Shown piece by piece: positions 1-6,365 of a stretch of DNA of 6,395 nt. The notes beneath the pieces are model-generated. The model was not told where the DNA came from. It did no database searches and saw only the letters and a program-made list of their open reading frames with translations. This DNA is from Clostridiaceae bacterium. GTDB taxonomy: Bacteria > Bacillota > Clostridia > Saccharofermentanales > Fastidiosipilaceae. Every line of letters starts with the position of its first letter. Within the stretch, counting starts at the first letter, position 1. The stretch lies in the NCBI GenBank assembly GCA_012514965.1, contig JAAYZH010000193.1, positions 1 through 6,395 of the forward strand, in the 5' to 3' direction. The position numbers and the translations under genes were made by a program.

Positions 1-618
1 ATGGATGGTGTGTTGCTGAAACGTAAGGCGCAAAAACATGTCTATATTGCTCTCAACAAGCCACGCGGGATTGTATCGACTACAGAACCCGCTGAGCGGC
101 AGAGTGTGGTGCGTTACATGAATTACCCTGAACGTATCTACCCGATCGGCCGTTTGGACAAAGACTCCGAAGGCTTGCTCTTGCTGACCAACGACGGTGA
201 CATCGTCAACCGACTCCTGCGCGCCCGCTATGGTCACGAGAAAGAATATCTGGTCCGGGTAGACAAGGATATCACCGAGGACTTCGTCGAGGAGATGGAG
301 ACGGGTGTAAAGATTCTGGGCCAAATCACGTTGCCCTGCAAAGTGCGCACCATTGATAAACGTCTCTTCCGCATCACGCTGACCCAGGGACTAAACCGGC
401 AGATCCGGCGCATGTGCGAAGCCTTAGGCTACAACGTCGTGCGTCTGGAGCGGATTCGGATCCTGAATATCAGCCTTGGCAACCTGACCCCTGGCAGCTG
501 GCGTTACCTGACCGTCAAAGAAATGAAGCAGCTTGAGGAGCTCCTGCTCAAGAGCGAAGCCCAGGCAAACACGCAAGACGACGTGGCTCAGCCCGTTTGG
601 ATCGAGGACGAAGAATGA
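1..618 (+). CDS. rluF: 23S rRNA pseudouridine synthase, RluF type (5' partial)
   Basis: This enzyme isomerises a uridine of 23S rRNA to pseudouridine; the E. coli RluF target is U2604. The visible 205 residues cover the catalytic domain. They include the KPRG strand near residue 20, the catalytic-Asp motif GRLDKDSEG with Asp53, the TNDGD segment (63-67), the RluF-like HEKEYLV stretch (79-85), and the C-terminal motif GLNRQIRRMCEALGY (130-144). RluF proteins usually begin with an S4 RNA-binding domain of about 50-60 residues. It is absent here, and the window opens at ATG directly before the S4-to-catalytic linker (DGVLLKRK). The true start is therefore probably upstream, and this ATG is probably an internal Met. 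The tail after residue 180 is acidic and low in conservation. The stop TGA overlaps the start of the next synthase. RluF over RluB/RluE is favoured by the HEKEY and QIRRMCE wording; the exact target base is inferred. Confidence 0.88.
   Translation: MDGVLLKRKAQKHVYIALNKPRGIVSTTEPAERQSVVRYMNYPERIYPIGRLDKDSEGLLLLTNDGDIVNRLLRARYGHEKEYLVRVDKDITEDFVEEMETGVKILGQITLPCKVRTIDKRLFRITLTQGLNRQIRRMCEALGYNVVRLERIRILNISLGNLTPGSWRYLTVKEMKQLEELLLKSEAQANTQDDVAQPVWIEDEE
604..608 (+). promoter_or_regulatory. Ribosome binding site for the RluA-type gene
   Basis: GAGGA lies inside the last codons of the upstream rluF gene, six bases before the ATG at 615. It decides the start of the downstream gene. An in-frame TTG at 597 would lie upstream of this site and has no comparable site of its own. 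Confidence 0.6.
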
Positions 619-1379
619 AATTCGATCCCGCCTGGATACTGTATGAAGATAACCATCTCTTTGTGTTTGCCAAACCTCCGGGCCTCCTGGCGCAGGAAGA
701 TCAGAGCGGTGATGACGATGTGCTGACTATCGTCAAAGAATTTATCAAAGAGCGCGATCATAAACCAGGTCAGGTGTTTTTGGGCCTGGTTCACAGGCTT
801 GACCGCAACACCGGCGGCGTCTTCTGCCTGGCCAAAACCTCCAAGGCAGCAGCGCGTTTGTCGGAGCAAATTCGCAACCGAGAGTGGTCCAAAAACTACC
901 TGGCGATCACGTTGGCTGAGACAGACGCTCCTCTGGAAGACGGCAGCTGGCGGGTGTGGGAAGATTATTTGCGTAAAGATGAGGAGTTTAACCGTTCCCG
1001 AATCGGTCGGGGCGCCGGTGATGGCAAAGCGGCCCGCCTGCGCCAAAGGGTGCTGGCAGCAGAGCCTATCCAAAATCATAAGTTGAAGTTGCGCGAAGTG
1101 GATCTGGAAAGCGGGCGCAGCCATCAGATTCGAGTTCAGTCCAGCAGCCGCGGCGAACCAGTCTTAGGTGACTATAAGTATGCGGCTCCGCCTCTGCCGG
1201 GGGTATCCTCCAGCTTTTTGGGTCTCTGGGCCTGGCGACTGGATATCACGCACCCTGTCAAAGGGGAACGCATGCGTTTTTATTCTATGCCGCCCGAGAG
1301 CTATCCCTGGTCCTTATTTACGTTTGCTATTCAACAAGCCAGAGCGCAGGCGGAAGCGGAAACGCGTCCCCTGGCCTAG
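615..1379 (+). CDS. RluA-family pseudouridine synthase without S4 domain
   Basis: A 254-residue pseudouridine synthase of the RluA/RluC/RluD branch, acting on structured RNA, probably 23S rRNA. Visible motifs are KPPG (20-23), the catalytic motif HRLDRNTGG (60-68) with Asp63, the KNYLAI strand (93-98), and GRSHQIRVQ (167-175), which corresponds to the family GRTHQIRVH. A final WRLDITHP segment (207-214) ends the conserved fold near PWSLF (231-235). There is no S4 domain at the N terminus, as in RluA and many short clostridial paralogues. The start at 615 is chosen because ATG overlaps the rluF stop as ATGA and has GAGGA six bases upstream, which suggests translational coupling. The last ~19 residues (QQARAQAEAETRPLA tail) lie beyond the family core and overlap the 3' end of the convergent transporter. 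The target site cannot be assigned from sequence. Confidence 0.9.
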   Translation: MKFDPAWILYEDNHLFVFAKPPGLLAQEDQSGDDDVLTIVKEFIKERDHKPGQVFLGLVHRLDRNTGGVFCLAKTSKAAARLSEQIRNREWSKNYLAITLAETDAPLEDGSWRVWEDYLRKDEEFNRSRIGRGAGDGKAARLRQRVLAAEPIQNHKLKLREVDLESGRSHQIRVQSSSRGEPVLGDYKYAAPPLPGVSSSFLGLWAWRLDITHPVKGERMRFYSMPPESYPWSLFTFAIQQARAQAEAETRPLA

Positions 1380-2834
1380 CTTCTTCAGGAAACCCTTGAA
1401 GTCCTGTTCATTGTCCTGCTTGATCCGTCGCGCGAAGCTGAAGATCGCGATGAAGCGCAGCAAAGCGCTGATGATGGCGATAAAGTGAAAGGGCAGGAAG
1501 CGCTGCCCGCCTATGAAAGCGAGATCAGCTGTCGCCAGAATCGGTCTGAGTTTATCCATAATAACGCCGCCCAGCAGGATGGCAGGAGCGACACCTAGCA
1601 AGTTCATAGCGACGCTTTTGGCCGATAGATAGGATGTGCGATCTTCGGCAGGAGCCAGATAAATTCCCATGCTGAACATGGCCAGATCGGTAGCGACGCC
1701 CGTGATGCCCCAGAGCAGATTGATAACGCCAATCAGGGCCTCTGTCTGAGGCGTCACCAGGAGCCAGAGCAAGGGTGACAAGGCAGAGATAGATGAAAAG
1801 AACAAGAGTGAATTACGATAGCCAAAGCGGTCACTGATCATTCCGGTCTTGCGGACGAAGAGGACAGTAGCGATGCCTGGCAGCAGCGAGACGTAGAGGG
1901 TCTGGCGGCTGGTTGGAATCAGGAGCTGTTCCAGCATGAAGACATTGGTAAATGGAGCCATCAAAAAGATTCCAAAGTACCAGAGAATTCCAAAAAACAG
2001 GTAGTTGCGATAGTTCTTATTGGCAAACGGCCCAGAGGCTGTTTTTACGCGCTTCCGCGGGTTTTTCCTGGATGCCGCTTCAGCTTCAAGGACTTGAAGT
2101 TCTTCATTTTTTATGATGTCAGCCGGCTTGATTTTGGGATCCGTCACAAAAAAGAAATTGATGATATCCAGACAGCCAAAGAGAGCGGCCAAAGAGAAGA
2201 GAATCAAGTATTGAGCAGGATGATTCGCCAGAACCGCAAGCAGAACCGTCAGAACTGAGGAATAGACCAGCTGAGCCAGCGTAAAGGAAAGCTGGCGCGT
2301 GCTGAAAAAACGGCCGCTGCAGCTGATCGGGCAGGCAGCGCCGGCCCAAAGCGAAAAACAGAGATCACTGATCCACCATACGACAGAAGTCAACGCCTGC
2401 AGACCAAGCAAGATAGCGATGAGGGCCACGCGATGACTGTCACGCAAGACAAAGGAAAGAATGCCCAGGACCGCGAAGTTCAGCCTGGCAATTAAGGAGA
2501 ACGTAATAAAGTACTGCTTGACCCGGGGCTTTTTGCGCAGATGAGCGGCAAAAGGGATCTGCAGAATTACCAGAACATAGGGCAAGGCGGCAAAGATCGC
2601 GTACAGCGTGTTATTGACCTTGAGCTCGTTCTTCAGGAAAGCGCTGTAGACAGGCGATGTACCGGGAAAACCGGTGATGACAGCAAAAAACAAACCAATT
2701 GTAACCGCGTAGATAAAACGATAAAGATCTTTCTTTGTCTGGCCGGACATAGGCACGCCAAAGGCAAAATTCTCCTCAGAAAAATTGAAGAATTGCGATA
2801 GGCGGGCTTTGATTTGACCTCTGGATGTGCGCAT
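1314..2834 (-). CDS. Major facilitator superfamily (MFS) transporter
   Basis: A 506-residue integral membrane protein with about 12 hydrophobic segments: near residues 43-57, 78-96, 107-129, 136-156, 184-203 and 207-230, then after a charged loop 278-298, 313-328, 341-361, 366-390, 404-424 and 447-467. The central cytoplasmic loop (231-275) is rich in Lys/Arg/Glu, typical of the 6+6 MFS layout. GMISDRFGYRN (331-341) matches the MFS motif-A pattern G-x3-D-R-x-G in the loop between segments 8 and 9. A GRFFSTRQ motif follows segment 4. The substrate is not recognisable. The start at 2834 has GAGG four bases upstream (minus strand). An internal Met29 is possible, but the GAGGAG before it is over 20 bases away. 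The C terminus is a basic tail ending NSKRK, and its last 66 bases lie antisense to the RluA-type gene. No convincing promoter of its own was found. Confidence 0.85.
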   Translation of the reverse strand: MRTSRGQIKARLSQFFNFSEENFAFGVPMSGQTKKDLYRFIYAVTIGLFFAVITGFPGTSPVYSAFLKNELKVNNTLYAIFAALPYVLVILQIPFAAHLRKKPRVKQYFITFSLIARLNFAVLGILSFVLRDSHRVALIAILLGLQALTSVVWWISDLCFSLWAGAACPISCSGRFFSTRQLSFTLAQLVYSSVLTVLLAVLANHPAQYLILFSLAALFGCLDIINFFFVTDPKIKPADIIKNEELQVLEAEAASRKNPRKRVKTASGPFANKNYRNYLFFGILWYFGIFLMAPFTNVFMLEQLLIPTSRQTLYVSLLPGIATVLFVRKTGMISDRFGYRNSLLFFSSISALSPLLWLLVTPQTEALIGVINLLWGITGVATDLAMFSMGIYLAPAEDRTSYLSAKSVAMNLLGVAPAILLGGVIMDKLRPILATADLAFIGGQRFLPFHFIAIISALLRFIAIFSFARRIKQDNEQDFKGFLKKLGQGTRFRFRLRSGLLNSKRK

Positions 2835-2883
2835 GAAACCTCATTCTACTGAATGTCATTGAGACAGGTTGAAAATTCATCTA

Positions 2884-2892
2884 TGCTATAAT
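2884..2892 (+). promoter_or_regulatory. Extended -10 promoter for polA
   Basis: TGCTATAAT is a perfect extended -10 element (TGn followed by TATAAT at 2887-2892). No good -35 sits at 16-18 bases. TTGAAA at 2869 is only 12 bases away and TTGAGA at 2859 is 22 away, so the extended -10 would have to carry recognition. Transcription would start near 2899, giving a leader of about 54 bases before the polA ATG. Confidence 0.6.
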
Positions 2893-2912
2893 TTAACATT
2901 GATCGGACACAA

Positions 2913-2924
2913 TTCAAGCTTGAA
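2913..2924. repeat. 12-base perfect palindrome in the polA leader
   Basis: TTCAAGCTTGAA reads identically on both strands. It lies just downstream of the predicted polA transcription start and about 30 bases before the ATG. It could be a weak operator or simply chance; with no loop it is too small to make a stable RNA hairpin. Confidence 0.4.
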
Positions 2925-2952
2925 CGCTGATTTTCTCTGAAAGGACAAGAGC

Positions 2953-3501
2953 ATGCCCTCATTAATGATAATCGATGGTAATTCAATCATAAATCGCGCC
3001 TTTTTTGGCCTTGGCCAGGGAGGAAGACTTACTGCTCCGGACGGGACCCCGACGGGAGCCGTGTATACTTTCCTCAACATGTTCCTGCGCTATTTTAACG
3101 AATACCAGCCCACACACATCTGTATTGCCTTTGACCGGCCTGAACCGACTTTTCGCCACAAGCGCTACGAAGACTATAAGGCAACGCGCAAGGGAATGCC
3201 TGAAGAATTGGCCGTCCAGATGCCTATTCTGAAGTCCTGCCTGGAAGCACTGCGTATTTACAATGTCGAGAAAGCAGGTTATGAAGCAGATGATATCATC
3301 GGAACCTTTGCGGCTCGCTACGGATCCAAGGAGCTGCCGGTCTATATCTTGAGCGGTGATCGAGATGATTTTCAGCTCTTGAACGAGAATGTGACGCAGA
3401 TTTATCCGCAGAATCGGGGTGAAACGACGGTCTACACACCGGAACTGGTCTTCGAGAAGATGGGTGTGCGTCCGGATCAGGTCGTGATCTCAAAGCTTTG
3501 A
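2953..3501 (+). CDS. polA: DNA polymerase I, 5'-nuclease part (N-terminal fragment of frameshifted polA)
   Basis: These 182 residues are the start of DNA polymerase I, the part that removes RNA primers and flaps during Okazaki-fragment maturation and repair. The flap-nuclease motifs are in order: IIDGNSIINRAFF with Asp8, AFDRPEPTFRH with Asp61, RYEDYKATR (71-79), YEADDIIGTFA with Glu111/Asp113/Asp114, and LSGDRDDFQLL with Asp136/Asp138. The start is supported by AAGGA at 2941-2945, seven bases before the ATG. The frame ends at TGA 3499-3501, just before the GDSSDNIPG motif that supplies two further metal-binding aspartates and opens the helix-three-turn-helix DNA-binding region. Those follow immediately in another frame. 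As a separate protein this fragment would lack part of its active site, so I read it as one half of a broken gene rather than an independent exonuclease. Confidence 0.9.
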   Translation: MPSLMIIDGNSIINRAFFGLGQGGRLTAPDGTPTGAVYTFLNMFLRYFNEYQPTHICIAFDRPEPTFRHKRYEDYKATRKGMPEELAVQMPILKSCLEALRIYNVEKAGYEADDIIGTFAARYGSKELPVYILSGDRDDFQLLNENVTQIYPQNRGETTVYTPELVFEKMGVRPDQVVISKL

Positions 3502-3505
3502 TGGG
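3481..3505 (+). other. polA: Apparent single-base frameshift within polA
   Basis: The first frame reads GTC GTG ATC TCA AAG CTT TGA, giving VVISKL and a stop. Adding one G after 3486 gives GTG GAT CTC AAA GCT TTG ATG GGA, giving VDLKALMGDSSDN, the usual bacterial PolA sequence at this point. The repaired gene would run 2953-5573 and encode 873 residues, a normal PolA length. The position is therefore a one-base deletion, either real or a sequencing/assembly error. The stop and the downstream ATG overlap as TGATG. Confidence 0.85.
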
Positions 3506-5573
3506 AGATAGTTCAGATAATATTCCCGGAGTGAAGGGTGTGGGCGAGAAAACCGCGGTTAAACTGCTTCAGGAATTTGACACGCTTGAAAGTGTTCTCG
3601 CAAACCTTGAGGAGATGAAAGGATCGGTGGCTGCCAAACTGCGTGATGGCGTAGAGAATGCCAGACTTTCGCGGGAATTAGCTCGCATCGACACAGACGT
3701 CCCGCTCGAGGTGGACCTGACAGATCTTGTTCTGCAAGAATGGGATCGCCCTAAGCTTCTGCAGCAATTTCGCAGTCTGGGTTTTCAGACCATGATCAAC
3801 CGCTTTGGCCTGGATCAAGTTGCGGAGGAAGATGCATCTGAGGCGGATTCAAACGGTGACTGGGAACTCAAACAGATTTCTTTCGAGGAGAGTCTGCCGG
3901 AGGGTAAGCTGTCACGTCTGGCTGTAGTGCTGCTCGAAGGTGAGGGAGAAAACAAGCGTCTTCTGCTGGCCGGTATGGCAGAGAAGCCGGAACTTCGACT
4001 CTTTCCGGAGGCCGACAGCAAGCAGATCACAGCCTATCTGGCCAAATTGATCGGCCAAAATCACACTTTACTGGCCTACGACTGGAAAATGCTGTTCAAG
4101 CAGCTGGATTTTTACCCCGCGGAACAGACCTTTGATATTTCGGTGGCGGCTTACCTGGCCGGTTTTGACAGCGATGCCAAAACATTAGCCGAAGTCTACA
4201 GCCAGGTCTTGGGCAGAGCGATGACAGAGGCAAGCGTTCCGAGCGGAAGTCTCGACACTACCCTCATCGAGGCGATTTTGCCTGCCTGCCAAACAGCTCT
4301 TGCTCAGCTGGAAGCAGCGCAAGTTTTAGAGGATATCTTGCGTGAACGAAAACTTCTCGATTTAGCCAAGCAAGTGGAATTCCCGCTGATTGCGATTTTG
4401 GCCGGGATGGAGAAGCGCGGTGTCAGAGTCGAGGCGGAGATCCTTGCTGAACTGGGGCGCGAGTTTAACATCCAGGCCGCGGAGCTCGAACAAAACATAT
4501 TTGCTGCCGTCGGTCATAGCTTCAATATCAATTCACCCAAGCAGCTCGGTGTAGTTCTCTTCGAAGAACTGGGGATCAGCAAAGGACGCAAAACCGCGAC
4601 CGGTGCCTACTCAACCGCTGCCTCCGAGCTGGAGAAACTCGCGCCTTTCTATCCTGTCATCCAGGATGTATTGGCTTATCGCCGCGTGACCAAGCTGGAC
4701 TCTACCTTTATTCAAGGCTTGACCAAAGAGATCCAGGCTGACGGACGCATTCACACCACGTACCATCAGACGCTGACCGCTACAGGCCGCCTTAGCAGTT
4801 CGGACCCGAATCTGCAGAACATTCCCATGCGTGAAGCAGAGGGGCGCCAGATTCGCCGGGCTTTTTTGCCGGCAGAAGGCTATGTCTTCCTCGATGCCGA
4901 CTATTCGCAAATCGAGCTGCGCCTCCTGGCTGTCTTATCTGGTGACGCTGACTTGCTGGATGCCTTTGCGCGCAATCAAGACATTCATACACGCACAGCT
5001 GCCAGTATCTTCGGAATTCCCGAGTCGGAAGTTCGGCCCGAGCAGAGAGCGGCGGCCAAAACCGTCAACTTCAGTATCGTCTATGGCATTTCGGATTTCG
5101 GACTGGCCCAAGACCTGCAGATTTCGCGTCAGGAAGCCCATCAGTACATTGAGGGTTACCACAGTCAATACGAGTCCGTTAAGCCCTACATGGAAGGCCT
5201 GGTCGATTTTGGCCGCGATCACGGCTATGTGGAGACATACTTTGGCCGTCGCCGCTACATTGCCGAGCTGGAATCGAAGAACGGCAACGTGCGCAAGTTC
5301 GGCGAGCGGGCAGCCATGAACGCTCCTGTCCAGGGAACAGCAGCCGACATTATGAAAATCGCGATGATTCGCACCCAGGAGGCTCTCGACGCAGCTGGAC
5401 TGGATGCCAAAATCCTGCTGCAAGTGCACGATGAACTCTTGCTGGAGGTGCGGAGCGATCAGGCCACGCAAGCTTCGGAAATCCTGCAGCAAGCTATGGA
5501 AGGCGCAGCAGATCTGCCTATCCCGCTTGTGGCAGAGGTCAAAGCCGGCAACAACTGGTACGAGTGCAAGTAA
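3501..5573 (+). CDS. polA: DNA polymerase I, Klenow-like part (C-terminal fragment of frameshifted polA)
   Basis: These 690 residues carry the rest of DNA polymerase I. Numbering from Met at 3501, GDSSDNIPGVKGVGEKTA (2-19) completes the 5'-nuclease and starts its helix-three-turn-helix. Residues ~120-280 are the 3'-5' exonuclease-like domain. It lacks the DxE motif and the final DAD-type motif, so proofreading is probably lost, as in Taq and Bacillus enzymes. The polymerase domain (~285-690) has TATGRLSSSDPNLQNIP, motif A DYSQIELRLLA (Asp467, Glu472), motif B with Lys520, Phe524 and Tyr528 (KTVNFSIVYG), and motif C QVHDELLLE (Asp644). Phe524 is the position where Tyr would relax dideoxynucleotide discrimination. 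The ATG at 3501 (or TTG at 3498) has no good ribosome binding site, which fits an internal position in a once-continuous gene. coaE follows 11 bases after the stop. Confidence 0.92.
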   Translation: MGDSSDNIPGVKGVGEKTAVKLLQEFDTLESVLANLEEMKGSVAAKLRDGVENARLSRELARIDTDVPLEVDLTDLVLQEWDRPKLLQQFRSLGFQTMINRFGLDQVAEEDASEADSNGDWELKQISFEESLPEGKLSRLAVVLLEGEGENKRLLLAGMAEKPELRLFPEADSKQITAYLAKLIGQNHTLLAYDWKMLFKQLDFYPAEQTFDISVAAYLAGFDSDAKTLAEVYSQVLGRAMTEASVPSGSLDTTLIEAILPACQTALAQLEAAQVLEDILRERKLLDLAKQVEFPLIAILAGMEKRGVRVEAEILAELGREFNIQAAELEQNIFAAVGHSFNINSPKQLGVVLFEELGISKGRKTATGAYSTAASELEKLAPFYPVIQDVLAYRRVTKLDSTFIQGLTKEIQADGRIHTTYHQTLTATGRLSSSDPNLQNIPMREAEGRQIRRAFLPAEGYVFLDADYSQIELRLLAVLSGDADLLDAFARNQDIHTRTAASIFGIPESEVRPEQRAAAKTVNFSIVYGISDFGLAQDLQISRQEAHQYIEGYHSQYESVKPYMEGLVDFGRDHGYVETYFGRRRYIAELESKNGNVRKFGERAAMNAPVQGTAADIMKIAMIRTQEALDAAGLDAKILLQVHDELLLEVRSDQATQASEILQQAMEGAADLPIPLVAEVKAGNNWYECK

Positions 5574-5577
5574 GGAG
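5572..5577 (+). promoter_or_regulatory. Ribosome binding site for coaE
   Basis: AAGGAG overlaps the polA TAA stop (5571-5573) and sits seven bases before the ATG at 5585. It decides that start over an in-frame GTG at 5564 that lies inside polA. Confidence 0.7.
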
Positions 5578-5584
5578 ACAGCCA

Positions 5585-6238
5585 ATGTTTGTCTTGGGTA
5601 TTACGGGTGGAATCGGCTGCGGAAAGACAACTGCCGCCGCGATTCTGGCCGCGCATGGTCTGCCGCTCCTGGATGCGGATGTAATCTCTCACGAAGTCAC
5701 CGCGCCCGGAGGCGTGGCCATTCCAGAAATCATCGAGCGTTTTGGCCCTGAATACATCAAGGCCGATGGTTCGCTGGACCGAGAAGCTATGGCTCATACC
5801 GTGTTTACCGACCGCAAACGCCTGGATCAGCTAAGTTTGATCATCCACCGTCACGTTATGGCCGAAATCACACGCAAGCGTCTCCTCTTGCAGAAGCAGA
5901 AGGCGAAAGCCGTGGTCCTGGATGTGCCTGTTCCGGTGCGGGAGGGCTTCTTGGACAGTTGCGACCAGATCTGGGTTATCTGGGCGGATCTTGAGCTGCG
6001 GCTTGGGCGGCTCCAAGCGCGGGGGCTCAGCAGAGAAGAAGCTTTGCGCCGCATGCAGATCCAAATGACAGAGGACGAATACCGGGCGCTAGGAACCGAG
6101 TTTATCCTCAACAACGGAAGTGTTGCCGAGCTGGAAACACAGCTTGATGCCCTGCTTAACCGTGAACTTCTGGGGCGCGGAATTCCGGTGCAGACTGGCC
6201 TGGTTTATGCCAATGAAGTAAGCGCAGACTCAGATTGA
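5585..6238 (+). CDS. coaE: Dephospho-CoA kinase
   Basis: Catalyses the last step of coenzyme A synthesis, ATP-dependent phosphorylation of the 3'-hydroxyl of dephospho-CoA, in the cytoplasm. The 217-residue protein opens with the P-loop GGIGCGKT (8-15). The DAD motif (30-32) and ISHEV follow, then an IIHRHV segment (86-91), the core strand LDVPVPVREGF (112-122), and the lid region RLGRLQARGLSREEALRRMQIQ (139-160). LNNGSVAELETQLDALL (175-191) is the usual C-terminal end. Residues after ~192 are a short extension ending ANEVSADSD; most family members have about 195-205 residues. The core strand reads PVPV where well-known homologues have PLL. Start 5585 has AAGGAG seven bases upstream. The 11-base gap after polA indicates one transcript, and polA-coaE is a common Firmicutes arrangement. 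No terminator hairpin with a T-run is visible after the stop. Confidence 0.95.
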   Translation: MFVLGITGGIGCGKTTAAAILAAHGLPLLDADVISHEVTAPGGVAIPEIIERFGPEYIKADGSLDREAMAHTVFTDRKRLDQLSLIIHRHVMAEITRKRLLLQKQKAKAVVLDVPVPVREGFLDSCDQIWVIWADLELRLGRLQARGLSREEALRRMQIQMTEDEYRALGTEFILNNGSVAELETQLDALLNRELLGRGIPVQTGLVYANEVSADSD

Positions 6239-6275
6239 CGGGCTGTATTAGGTGATTTTGCCTGGGGGTCTCGTG

Positions 6276-6287
6276 TCATAATTATGA
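6276..6287. repeat. 12-base perfect palindrome upstream of the last gene
   Basis: TCATAATTATGA is identical on both strands and overlaps two -10-like hexamers, CATAAT (6277-6282) and TATGAT (6283-6288). The only -35-like match, TTGCCT at 6258, is 19 bases before TATGAT, so a promoter here is weak. If the promoter is real, the palindrome would be placed like an operator. Confidence 0.35.
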
Positions 6288-6354
6288 TAACGGCAAATAG
6301 TAACGATGGATACTGGGTTTCAGAGTTTCTACAGGAAAATAAAATTATTAAGAT

Positions 6355-6360
6355 GGAGGA
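6355..6360 (+). promoter_or_regulatory. Strong ribosome binding site for the last gene
   Basis: GGAGGA lies five bases before the ATG at 6366. This is the best match to the anti-Shine-Dalgarno sequence in the window and the main support for a gene start there. An in-frame ATG at 6306 has no such site. Confidence 0.6.
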
Positions 6361-6365
6361 TTTTT

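Noticed and set aside
588..1124. Antisense open frame of 178 codons opposite the RluA-type gene
   Set aside because: It mirrors a conserved pseudouridine synthase and shows no family motif, so it is a shadow of the real gene.
2119..2349. Second minus-strand frame inside the MFS gene
   Set aside because: The main frame has continuous membrane segments across this region; the alternative has no ribosome binding site or domain.
2844..2851. TAGAAT on the minus strand as a -10 for the MFS gene
   Set aside because: Transcription would start at or inside the ribosome binding site, and there is no -35 partner.
2953..3501. A free-standing 5'-3' exonuclease gene next to a separate Klenow-type polymerase
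   Set aside because: The fragment ends before the GDSSDNIPG metal-binding motif and the helix-three-turn-helix region, which free-standing exonucleases retain. One added base restores a normal PolA.
4935..5585. Long open antisense frame (216 codons) opposite the polymerase domain
   Set aside because: It lies wholly antisense to strongly conserved polymerase motifs, has no recognisable domain and reads as the shadow of a high-G+C coding strand.
6239..6275. Possible terminator after coaE
   Set aside because: The only pairing seen (AGGT with GCCT, 6250-6263) gives a four-pair stem with a G-U pair and no following T-run.
6306..6365. Longer start at ATG 6306 for the last gene
   Set aside because: It is in frame but has no ribosome binding site, while ATG 6366 has GGAGGA at ideal spacing.
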